Shown: positions 1 through 6,351 of the stretch, piece after piece | Position numbering within the stretch: the first letter of the stretch is position 1 | How the letters are laid out: every line of letters begins with the position of its first letter | Assembly (NCBI GenBank): GCA_964415885.1 | Contig: CAYQCE010000024.1 | Span: forward strand, 1-48,528 | Direction: 5' to 3' | DNA: 48,528 nucleotides | Origin: CAYQCE01 sp964415885 | GTDB lineage: Bacteria; Zixibacteria; MSB-5A5; JAABVY01; JAHJOQ01 | Program-made: the position numbers and the translations under genes | Notes under the pieces: model-generated | Told to the model about the DNA's origin: nothing | Databases searched by the model: none | The model's input: only the letters and a program-made list of their open reading frames with translations

Positions 1-171
1 AGCCTGTTGAGAAAGTTCGTATGGCTGGAAAACCTGTCATCGCGAGGAGTCCCGCGGAGGCGGAATGACGCGGCGATCTCATAGTCAGGCAATACTATGC
101 GGCTGCTTTAAGATTTCCACGCTCGCTGCGCTCACTCGCAAAGACTGAGGTTTTGAGGTTTCTCAACAAGC
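1..171. repeat. REP/MITE-like element with terminal inverted repeats
   Basis: The left end reads GCCTGTTGAGAAA (2-14). The reverse complement of 159-171 is GCTTGTTGAGAAA, so 12 of 13 terminal bases match in inverted orientation. The interior holds a run of the 'GTCATcgcgaggag ... gcgatctc' type common in bacterial REP-like repeats. It also holds CGCTCGCTGCGCTCACTC (120-137), which recurs in inverted orientation at 10409-10426. No protein is supported here; the reading frame crossing it has no recognisable content. The element may extend left beyond the window. It looks like a non-autonomous palindromic repeat, but mobility is inference. Confidence 0.5.
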
Positions 172-254
172 CCCTTGCTGTGGGCCACCCGACCATTTTA
201 GCCATTGCGCCACTGCGGGGCAACCCATTTTCAGATAGGCTATTGAATACTCAC

Positions 255-281
255 AAAAAAAGGCGCCGATCACTCGGCGCC
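255..281 (-). terminator. Intrinsic terminator of the M20 peptidase-SDR operon
   Basis: A perfect 8-bp stem (GGCGCCGA at 262-269, TCGGCGCC at 274-281) with a 4-nt loop is followed, read leftward, by a run of seven T (A at 255-261 on the given strand). It lies 25 nt past the SDR stop codon, so it should end the leftward transcript. Confidence 0.85.
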
Positions 282-305
282 TCTCTATCTTCGTATAAAC
301 TCAGC

Positions 306-1097
306 TTAATACAAGCTCTTGATGAATCCTCCGTCAATCTGTATCGCCGTGCCGGTTATATACGCCGCTCGCTCGGATGCGAGAAACGCAACGAGATAGG
401 CTATCTCCTCCGGTTCGGCGAGACGGTTCATCGGGATAGAATGCTGCCATGAATTGTAAATCTGTCCCATCGAGACCTTGCTCTTCTTCGAGAGATCTCG
501 CGCAAAATCCTTCAGACGATCGGTCAGCGTATAGCCGGGACAAATGCAGTTCACAGTGACCCGGTTGGCCGCGACCTCATTGGAGAGTGTCTTCGAAAAA
601 CCGAGCACTCCCGCACGCGCCATATTCGACAGCATCAGGTCGTTCAGCGGCTGCTTGGCGGAGATCGATGTCAGGTTGATGATCCGCCCCCATTTCCGCT
701 TTTTCATATCCGGCAGAAAGAGCTCGCAGAGGTTCACCGTAGACATCAGGTTCAGATCGAGAGCACGCCTGAAATCCGGCTCCTTCAGCTTGTCGAACTT
801 GCCGAGCGGCGGCCCGCCGGCGTTACAGATGAGGATGTCGAGATGCTTGTACTCATCCTTGATTCGGTGCGCCATCTGCTCAATCTGAGATCGATCGGTG
901 ACATCCGCCTTGATAGTGAGCGCTTCAACGCCCGTGTCACCGCGTATATCCTCATACGCCGTCTTGAGACCGTCCGTATTACGCGCACAGATAGCAACCT
1001 TGCATCCCTCACGGGCCAGCTCCTTGGCGATCGCCTTGCCGAGCCCCTTCGAGGCCGCTGTCACGAGAGCTGTCTTGTCCTTCAGACCGAGATCCAT
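306..1097 (-). CDS. SDR-family protein with non-canonical active site
   Basis: A 263-residue Rossmann protein of the short-chain dehydrogenase/reductase family. The nucleotide-binding motif TAASKGLG is at about 13-20, NAGG at about 92-95, and the PG turn of CPGYT at about 186-190. The C-terminal ITGTAIQIDGGF is typical of FabG-like proteins. The catalytic YxxxK is not there: alignment of the flanks (..SISAKQP...GVLGFSKTL) puts Ser157 and Arg161 (SNMAR) at the Tyr and Lys positions. A divergent FabG-like SDR subgroup lacking the perfect tetrad is known, so this is probably a conserved variant rather than a mutation. The gene starts 5 nt after the M20 peptidase stop with no strong SD, so translation is probably coupled. 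The substrate cannot be inferred. Confidence 0.88.
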   Translation of the reverse strand: MDLGLKDKTALVTAASKGLGKAIAKELAREGCKVAICARNTDGLKTAYEDIRGDTGVEALTIKADVTDRSQIEQMAHRIKDEYKHLDILICNAGGPPLGKFDKLKEPDFRRALDLNLMSTVNLCELFLPDMKKRKWGRIINLTSISAKQPLNDLMLSNMARAGVLGFSKTLSNEVAANRVTVNCICPGYTLTDRLKDFARDLSKKSKVSMGQIYNSWQHSIPMNRLAEPEEIAYLVAFLASERAAYITGTAIQIDGGFIKSLY

Positions 1098-1102
1098 ACT
1101 TG

Positions 1103-2473
1103 TTACGCCTTCATCTTTGCAAGTTCTTCGTACAGGTTGATAGCACTCTTAATGCCGCGATGAAAATCATCGAGACCAAACCACTCGTTCGGCGAGTGGG
1201 TGTTCGCATCCGGTTGAGCCAACCCGAAAAGGATAGTATCGACACCGAGCAGCTCCTTGAACACGTTCACGATCGGAATCGATCCGCCCTCGCGAATATA
1301 GAACGGCCGCTTGCCGAAACCGTATTCGAGCGCCTTCTCGGCCGCCTGCATGATCGGGTTCTCCTTCGAGACCAGCGCGGCTTTCGCGCCACCGAATTTC
1401 TTCACCTCCACATGGACCGAATCGGGCGCGATCTTCTTGAGATATGCCTCGAGACGGTCGGCGGTCTTGTTCGGATCCATATTCGGCACGAGCCGCATCG
1501 TGATCTTGCATCCGGCCCAGGACGGTATGATTGTCTTCTGGCCTTCGCTCATATAGCCGCCATAGATGCCGTTCACATCGAGAGTCGGCCTCGCCCACTT
1601 GCGCTCGAGAGTGGAGTATCCCTTCTCTCCCATCAGATCGTCGACATGAAGATTCTTCTTGTACTCGCTCTCATCGAACGGCAGTCGTCCAAACTCTTCC
1701 TTTTCCCAGTCTTCGATATCGACAACTTCGTCGTAAAAGCCGTCAACCGCGATGTGACGGTTTTCATCATGCAACTGCGCCACCAAACTGCAGAGCACAT
1801 TGACCGGATTCGCGACCGCGCCGCCGTATGATCCGGAGTGCAGATCGCGGTTCGGTCCTGTAACCTTGACCTCGACCGGCGCGATGCCTCGAAGCCCGTA
1901 GGTCAGCGCCGGCATATCCGGCCCGAACATCGACGAATCTGAGATTATCGCGAGATCGCACTCGAGCATATCTTTGTGCTCTTCGAGGAAACCGTCCAGA
2001 TGCTCGGATGCAACCTCTTCCTCGCCCTCGAATATGATCTTGATATTGACCGGTATCTGATCGCCCTGTTTCAGAAACGACTCGAGCGCGTGAACGTGCA
2101 CCATGAGCTGACCCTTGTCATCCGCGGTGCCGCGCGCGTAGATTATCCCGTCCTTGATAGTCGGTTCGAACGGCGGCGATTCCCACAGCTCGAGCGGATC
2201 GACCGGCTGGACGTCATAATGGCCGTACACGAGCGCGGTCGGCTTGCTCTCATCCACGATGTACTCGGCATAGAGAATTGGATGCCCCTCGGTCTCGTAT
2301 ATCTTAGGCTCGAGTCCAATCTCCTCGAGATACGATTTCAGAAACTCACAGGCCTTGCGAACGTCGTTCTTGTGTTCGGGTTGTGCTGAAATGGAGGGTA
2401 TCTTAAGAAACTCGACCAGAAGATCGTCGAACCTCTTGAAATTCTCCTCGGCATAGCTTTCGTACTTGCTCAT
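1103..2473 (-). CDS. M20-family dipeptidase (zinc metallopeptidase)
   Basis: A 456-residue cytosolic peptidase of the M20A/CNDP type. It hydrolyses dipeptides or related short peptides with a two-zinc centre. Expected ligands are visible: His85 and Asp87 in GHYDVQP, the Asp pair 118-119 in ARGTADDKG, the Glu pair 152-153 in EGEEE (catalytic base plus ligand), Asp179 in ISDSS and His426 in THSPNEW. The dimerisation-lid motif HSGSYGG is also present. Length is normal for the family and there is no signal peptide. The ATG follows an AGGAG SD. It heads a two-gene operon with the SDR-like gene. The exact substrate is unknown; related proteins have been called Xaa-His dipeptidase, carnosinase-like or Gly-X carboxypeptidase. 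Confidence 0.92.
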   Translation of the reverse strand: MSKYESYAEENFKRFDDLLVEFLKIPSISAQPEHKNDVRKACEFLKSYLEEIGLEPKIYETEGHPILYAEYIVDESKPTALVYGHYDVQPVDPLELWESPPFEPTIKDGIIYARGTADDKGQLMVHVHALESFLKQGDQIPVNIKIIFEGEEEVASEHLDGFLEEHKDMLECDLAIISDSSMFGPDMPALTYGLRGIAPVEVKVTGPNRDLHSGSYGGAVANPVNVLCSLVAQLHDENRHIAVDGFYDEVVDIEDWEKEEFGRLPFDESEYKKNLHVDDLMGEKGYSTLERKWARPTLDVNGIYGGYMSEGQKTIIPSWAGCKITMRLVPNMDPNKTADRLEAYLKKIAPDSVHVEVKKFGGAKAALVSKENPIMQAAEKALEYGFGKRPFYIREGGSIPIVNVFKELLGVDTILFGLAQPDANTHSPNEWFGLDDFHRGIKSAINLYEELAKMKA

Positions 2474-2850
2474 TTGTCACTCCTGTATTTGAAGAGATAG
2501 ACTATAGAAAATCGGCATGAGTGTCAATAGCGAAGTTCTCGGTAACTACCGGAACACGCTGAGAAGCTGTCTCTAAGGCTCGTGGATTGGTTCGGTCAGT
2601 TCCTGGTCGCAGCAGGCGAGTGTGAACTGACCGTCCGCAGGTCGCGGATAAACATGGACCTGACCTCAGGGACAGCAGGCCAAAACTCCGTGTTTCGCGG
2701 GATAGGGATATGCCATAACACGACTGCCATCTTTCGATCTGATGACCGCCGGACGCTGCCCCGCAGACATTCAGCCAGCACCGAGGATTTACAATCTCAG
2801 ATGTTTACGAACCCTTTCCGCCCCTCGCGCGTTTAATACTTGATCGCATA
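2474..2850. other. Intergenic region with one hairpin-repeat copy
   Basis: This spacer separates divergent genes (peptidase leftward, esterase rightward). It contains the first copy of the dispersed repeat (2590-2717). No protein is supported: short frames on both strands are low quality, and one leftward frame only reproduces the repeat. Start-proximal promoters for both flanking genes should lie here, but no hexamer pair is clear enough to call. Confidence 0.5.
2590..2717. repeat. Dispersed hairpin repeat, copy 1
   Basis: About 128 bases align with 10182-10309. The first 45 bases are nearly identical and the rest is patchy. The conserved head forms a hairpin: GGTCAGTTC (2594-2602) pairs perfectly with GAACTGACC (2624-2632). 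The distal part keeps only CGCGGGAT of the long palindrome that is perfect in copy 2, so this copy looks older. The repeat lies wholly between genes. Confidence 0.75.
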
Positions 2851-4767
2851 ATGATGGGAATACCGACTATGACCAGAATACTGAAGATCGCGTTCGCTGC
2901 ACTTATTGCGCTAACAGCTCTGCAGTCAGATTCGAGTGCTCGGGAACTCCCCGGCCCGCCTGTAACATTTATCGAGCACCCGCCGGAAATAGACGGAAAG
3001 CTCGATCTGGGACTCAGGATCATTCCCGAGCGCGAGTTTGGCCGGACAATCAGCACCGATGATCGCAGCCGGGCAGCCGATGCCGCATATCGTCTCGCAT
3101 ACGGCGCTGAATTTCTGTATCTCTATATCGAGGTCGAAGCCGACACAATTATATCACGTGACCGAGCATATCAAAACGGCGACGGTTTCCACATCGCTAT
3201 CACGGCTTCCTGCTATGGTGGCCGCCGAACCGATGAGTTCTACGTTCTCGGATTCTCTCCGCAAACCGATCTGGCGCGAAGCTGGCAAAGAAAGTTCATC
3301 TGGTATCACAATGTCGATCTATCGATGGCGCGTTTGCGTGATGCCGAGTTCGAGACGCACATCGAGGATGGCAGGGTCGGCATGGAGACACTGATTCCGT
3401 GGAGCGAACTCTATCCGTACCACCCATGGATTTCAGATGCTATCGGCTTCAATCTCTGCTACGTACAGGCTGTCGGCTCGGAGGACAAGATATACCACTT
3501 CGTCGTGCCCGATCGCTACTTTCAGTCCGAACAGAGCAGACGACGCTACGCAGTTCTCCGATTCGAGGAGCCCAGATTATCTGCCGGTTGGCAGTGCTAT
3601 GCCACACTCGAGAAAAACCACCTCTTCTCAGGCGATTCCGTAATAGCAAATATCGCTCTCATGGCGGCTGAACCGCAATTCGTGGACGTACGATTTCGTC
3701 TCACTTCCGGCGAGGGCGATCCACTTAAACCATCCCTGGTCCAACTGGAGGCAGGAACATGCCTCGTTCAGAAGACCTTTTTTCTCGGGATGGAATCTCT
3801 CGATCCGGGCGGATATAGAGTGAACTGGAGCCCGAGGTCGGACAGATTCGATCATGACATTGGAATGACCGTTCTCCCGGATATAGACCCTGCAGACCTT
3901 ATAAATCGTGTTGGATCGATGTCCTTTGCGCTAAGCCGAGGCAGCCGAAACACTGTCCTGTTCAAGGCGGACAAGCTGAAGGACGACCTGCAGGCGCTTA
4001 GGCCATACGAGACAGCAGCCGATATCAGATTCGCCATCTACGACATCCTCTCGATAATCGAAGCTGCCGAGGATGGTCGTGACATCCTCGCCGAGAGGAC
4101 CGGGACATTTCGACGAGCTTATCTCTCTGACGTCGACAACACATTCCAGCCGTACTCTGTGAAAGTCCCGAAAAACTTCGATCGTTCGAGATCATATCCC
4201 CTGCTCGTGTTCCTGCACGGCTCCGGGCAGGACGACAGAGGAGCGCTGGATGCCGAATGGACGCGGGGAGATATCATCGAGCTCGCCCCCAGTGGAAGAG
4301 GAACCTCCAATTGCTACACTGTCGACAACGCACAGGATGACATCCGTGAGGCAATAGATGATGTTATAGCGAACTACCCTATCGACACAAACCGGATCGT
4401 GCTTGCAGGATTTTCGATGGGTGGCTACGGCGTGTATCGAACGTATTACGAGATGCCGAAAAGATTTCGCGCGCTCGCCGTATTCTCAGGCATTCCCGAT
4501 CTTGCGGACAAATGGCTTGAACGTGGTGAACATCCCAATTTCCTTGTCCCGAAATATCTCGAACCATACGAGAACGTCGAAGTGTTCATCTTTCACGGTC
4601 GTCAGGACCGGAATGCCCCGTACGAAGATACGGAGCGACTTGTGCGACTCCTGCAAAAGCATGGCGCGGATGTCCAGTTCGTCATCGAGGAGGACAAAGG
4701 ACACCAGTTCCCGGGTCACGAGACTCTCGATTCCTACTACGACTGGCTCTACCGCGTGATACGATAG
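2851..4767 (+). CDS. Secreted esterase with N-terminal CBM9-like domain
   Basis: A 638-residue exported protein. Residues 1-30 are a signal peptide (hydrophobic core AFAALIALTAL, cleavage near SSA). A beta-rich domain at about 33-225 (EIDGKLD..., FLYLYIEVEAD, DGFHIAITA) resembles carbohydrate-binding family 9-like domains of surface proteins. After a linker with an Ig-like stretch, residues 430-638 are an alpha/beta hydrolase of the PHB-depolymerase/feruloyl-esterase style. The oxyanion strand is LLVFLHGSGQDD, the nucleophile Ser522 is in GFSMGG, Asp586 is in HGRQDRNAP and His618 is in DKGHQF, giving a complete triad. The start is uncertain: ATG at 2851 or 2869 (the latter begins MTRILKIAF); neither has a good SD. 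A role in releasing acyl groups from a polysaccharide or polyester is inference. Confidence 0.82.
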   Translation: MMGIPTMTRILKIAFAALIALTALQSDSSARELPGPPVTFIEHPPEIDGKLDLGLRIIPEREFGRTISTDDRSRAADAAYRLAYGAEFLYLYIEVEADTIISRDRAYQNGDGFHIAITASCYGGRRTDEFYVLGFSPQTDLARSWQRKFIWYHNVDLSMARLRDAEFETHIEDGRVGMETLIPWSELYPYHPWISDAIGFNLCYVQAVGSEDKIYHFVVPDRYFQSEQSRRRYAVLRFEEPRLSAGWQCYATLEKNHLFSGDSVIANIALMAAEPQFVDVRFRLTSGEGDPLKPSLVQLEAGTCLVQKTFFLGMESLDPGGYRVNWSPRSDRFDHDIGMTVLPDIDPADLINRVGSMSFALSRGSRNTVLFKADKLKDDLQALRPYETAADIRFAIYDILSIIEAAEDGRDILAERTGTFRRAYLSDVDNTFQPYSVKVPKNFDRSRSYPLLVFLHGSGQDDRGALDAEWTRGDIIELAPSGRGTSNCYTVDNAQDDIREAIDDVIANYPIDTNRIVLAGFSMGGYGVYRTYYEMPKRFRALAVFSGIPDLADKWLERGEHPNFLVPKYLEPYENVEVFIFHGRQDRNAPYEDTERLVRLLQKHGADVQFVIEEDKGHQFPGHETLDSYYDWLYRVIR

Positions 4768-4792
4768 CGCGCAACTCTACATCTAATTCAAA

Positions 4793-5077
4793 TCAACAAT
4801 TGGGAATCCCATCCCCGTCCGGATCACACGGTGAATTTCCGGACTGGAAGACATACGCGATCAGGTACACGATGTCATCAATGTCCACCCCCGTCGAGCA
4901 GTTGACATCCCCCGTTGAAGTCGGAATTGGTGCCGGCCCACCCTGAAATACGTAGGCTATGAGATAGACTATATCGTCGATATCAATACCGCAGCTGGCA
5001 TTGCAGTCGCCACACAGGTCAGTACAACCTGTCGGCTCAGAAAGAATCTGAACAAAGTCATCGAATCTACTTGACAA
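4793..5077 (-). pseudogene. Orphan dockerin-like tail (gene remnant)
   Basis: The frame encodes two dockerin-like calcium-binding repeats (GIDIDDIVYLIAYVFQGG, then GVDIDDIVYLIAYVFQSG) and ends CDPDGDGIPNC, almost the same as the tail of the 7631-9433 protein. It has no signal peptide and no catalytic or adhesive domain. The only start is a TTG with no SD, and an in-frame TAG lies three codons upstream. In the secretome of this organism such tails sit at the C terminus of large exported proteins. This therefore looks like the 3' end of a gene whose front was lost. It lies tail to tail with the esterase, and its front overlaps the promoter region of the DtxR gene. A genuine short exported protein is unlikely. 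Confidence 0.65.
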
Positions 5078-5081
5078 GTAG
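5067..5081. promoter_or_regulatory. Palindrome over the -35 box of the DtxR gene
   Basis: CTACTTGACAAGTAG is a perfect 7-bp inverted repeat around a single central base. It overlaps the TTGACA -35 hexamer. With the second palindrome at the start point it could be a regulator-binding site, most simply for the adjacent DtxR-family protein. Binding is inferred. Confidence 0.45.
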
Positions 5082-5099
5082 TTCTATAATTAGTATTAA
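5071..5099 (+). promoter_or_regulatory. Sigma-70-type promoter of the DtxR-family gene
   Basis: A consensus -35 TTGACA (5071-5076) is followed after 17 nt by TATTAA (5094-5099). The start point would fall about 5106, inside the palindrome at 5100-5115, about 30 nt before the TTG start codon. Confidence 0.6.
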
Positions 5100-5115
5100 G
5101 TTCTAACATTAGAAC
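5100..5115. promoter_or_regulatory. Candidate metalloregulator operator
   Basis: GTTCTAACATTAGAAC is a perfect 7-bp inverted repeat with a 2-nt spacer, at the predicted transcription start. Its CTAA/TTAG core is in the style of known DtxR/IdeR operators, although it is not a match to a published consensus. Autoregulation by the gene product is the natural reading. Confidence 0.55.
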
Positions 5116-5136
5116 ATTTGCTGGGAGAGAGCCGTT

Positions 5137-5637
5137 TTGAGCAAACGATCCGTAACCGAGATACAGGAAGACTATTTGGAAGCGATACTTGTCCTTCAGA
5201 AGAGAGTCGGCGCAGCACGGCTATCCGCTATCGCGCGGCATCTGAATCTGCATAAGTCCACCGTTTCCACAACACTACAACTGTTGAAGAAGCAAGGGCT
5301 TGTGATCTACGAACCGTACCAGCTAATTGCACTGACACCCGTCGGCTCCAAGATTGCGAAGCAGATATACAAGAGGCACATAGCCTTGCGCAAGTTTCTC
5401 ATGGAGGTGTTGCTTCTCGACGAGAAGACCGCCGACGAAACCGCCTGCAAGATGGAGCACGGGCTTTCTGCACAGGTGATAGACAGATTTGTCAAGTTTA
5501 CCGAATTCGTAGACGAGTGCCCTTACAGCGATAAAGTGTGGCTAAACGAGTTTGGCTATTTTTGCAAGGACAAACCCCGTGGGCGCTGCGAACACTGCAA
5601 GCGAGCAGGTGAAGCGAGAAACCCTCTCCAGAAGTGA
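5137..5637 (+). CDS. DtxR/MntR-family metal-dependent repressor
   Basis: A 166-residue regulator: winged helix at about 5-65 (EDYLEAIL, LNLHKSTVSTTLQLLKKQGL), then the metal-binding and dimerisation domain (HIALRKFLMEVLLLD, KMEHGLSAQVIDRF). Aligned with the family, Asp12 and Glu15 match the MntR-type ligands and His81 is the shared histidine. Cys104, Glu107 and His108 match the Cys-Glu-His of DtxR, so the ligand set is mixed. Residues equivalent to the second (ancillary) DtxR site are Arg85 and Asp100, so that site is probably absent. There is no SH3-like domain. Instead a Cys-rich tail (FCKDKPRGRCEHCKR, 142-156) could hold another metal. The TTG start has GGGAGAGA upstream. It precedes the His-rich peptide gene by 28 nt and probably controls that cluster. 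The cognate metal is unknown. Confidence 0.88.
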   Translation: MSKRSVTEIQEDYLEAILVLQKRVGAARLSAIARHLNLHKSTVSTTLQLLKKQGLVIYEPYQLIALTPVGSKIAKQIYKRHIALRKFLMEVLLLDEKTADETACKMEHGLSAQVIDRFVKFTEFVDECPYSDKVWLNEFGYFCKDKPRGRCEHCKRAGEARNPLQK

Positions 5638-5665
5638 CAGGGCATTTAGGAAGACAGGAATCACC

Positions 5666-6028
5666 TTGAGTTTCTCACAGACTTTCATCCGCTGGTTATC
5701 GTGCCTGTTGTTTCTATTACTGATTTCTACGGGCTATTCCTTTACTGCAAACCTTCATACGCATCAGCTTCGGGATGGTCGGGTAGTTACCCACAGCCAC
5801 CCATATGAGAAGGGAGATTCTGAAGGTGAAGCAGGCCACAGCCATGTCTCCTGGGACATTGTCCACCTATCTCAGGTCAATAAGATATTTCACAACCTCC
5901 TTGCACCACATGTAACAGGGCTGGATGTAACAATCCAGCCCACTGACTTCGTAATCTGCGAGAAATTGTACGAGGGAGTATCCATCTCCTTATCGCAGAG
6001 CCCCTCCAGATCCCCGCCGACAGCATAG
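5666..6028 (+). CDS. His-rich secreted peptide, probable metal binding
   Basis: A 120-residue protein. The chosen TTG start follows an AGGAA SD and is directly followed by a signal-anchor-like segment (RWLSCLLFLLLISTGYSF, 9-26). The frame stays open further upstream but would run into the DtxR gene. The mature part has clustered histidines: LHTHQLRDGRVVTHSHPY (30-47) and GHSH (57-60), then His67, His76 and His82. Such HxH clusters are typical of exported zinc or copper ligands, and similar short proteins with an 'LHxHxLxDGRxVxHSHPY' core occur in Bacteroidota. The C-terminal SRSPPT resembles the PP-containing ends of those proteins. Its position right after a metalloregulator and before an outer-membrane barrel supports a metal-handling role. 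The exact function is not known. Confidence 0.72.
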   Translation: MSFSQTFIRWLSCLLFLLLISTGYSFTANLHTHQLRDGRVVTHSHPYEKGDSEGEAGHSHVSWDIVHLSQVNKIFHNLLAPHVTGLDVTIQPTDFVICEKLYEGVSISLSQSPSRSPPTA

Positions 6029-6351
6029 CATCTCGGAGATGAAAAAGAGTCTTTGATTAAACTGAAGGTGCTGTAGACCGTGACTTCAGATCAGCATTTC
6101 GGCTCGGAAACAACCACACTGTTACCGAGACGGGGAGATTCTGTCTCAGACGCACGGTATCGGGCATCAATTGCCCGGCACACGGATCAAGCTGAACGGA
6201 AGTCGGTCGAGATAAGTGAGCCGGATCGGGCTTCTGAGTGAGAAGACCGGCCATGAAATTAACAGACTGGGAGATTCGAACTGCTGAAAGGTACGTGATA
6301 GAACCGATTGGGCAGTTCCCGAATGGTCTAAACTTGGATAGGGTTCAGTAT
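6029..6351 (+). other. Spacer between His-rich gene and barrel gene
   Basis: About 320 nt without a supported gene. The frame of the barrel protein stays open from 6238, but its first 38 codons look unlike a signal peptide. A modest hairpin (CGGGCA at 6161-6166, TGCCCG at 6172-6177) is visible without a T-run. No clear promoter hexamers or further palindromes like those at 5067-5115 were seen. Confidence 0.4.

Noticed and set aside
2596..2781. Leftward frame with peptide TVSSHSPAATRN, also seen at 9861-10253 as AVSSHSPAASRN
   Set aside because: The similarity comes from the dispersed repeat. The two frames diverge outside it and have no SD.
5071..5090. TTGACA with TATAAT at 5085-5090
   Set aside because: The spacer would be only 8 nt. 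TATTAA at 5094-5099 gives the proper 17-nt spacer.
5552..5665. Upstream extension of the His-rich protein into the DtxR gene
   Set aside because: It would add 38 codons overlapping the regulator gene without SD or signal peptide. TTG 5666 has an SD and a hydrophobic export segment directly after it.
6238..6351. Longer N terminus of the barrel protein
   Set aside because: The 38 extra residues are not a signal peptide. The ATG at 6352 starts a typical one.
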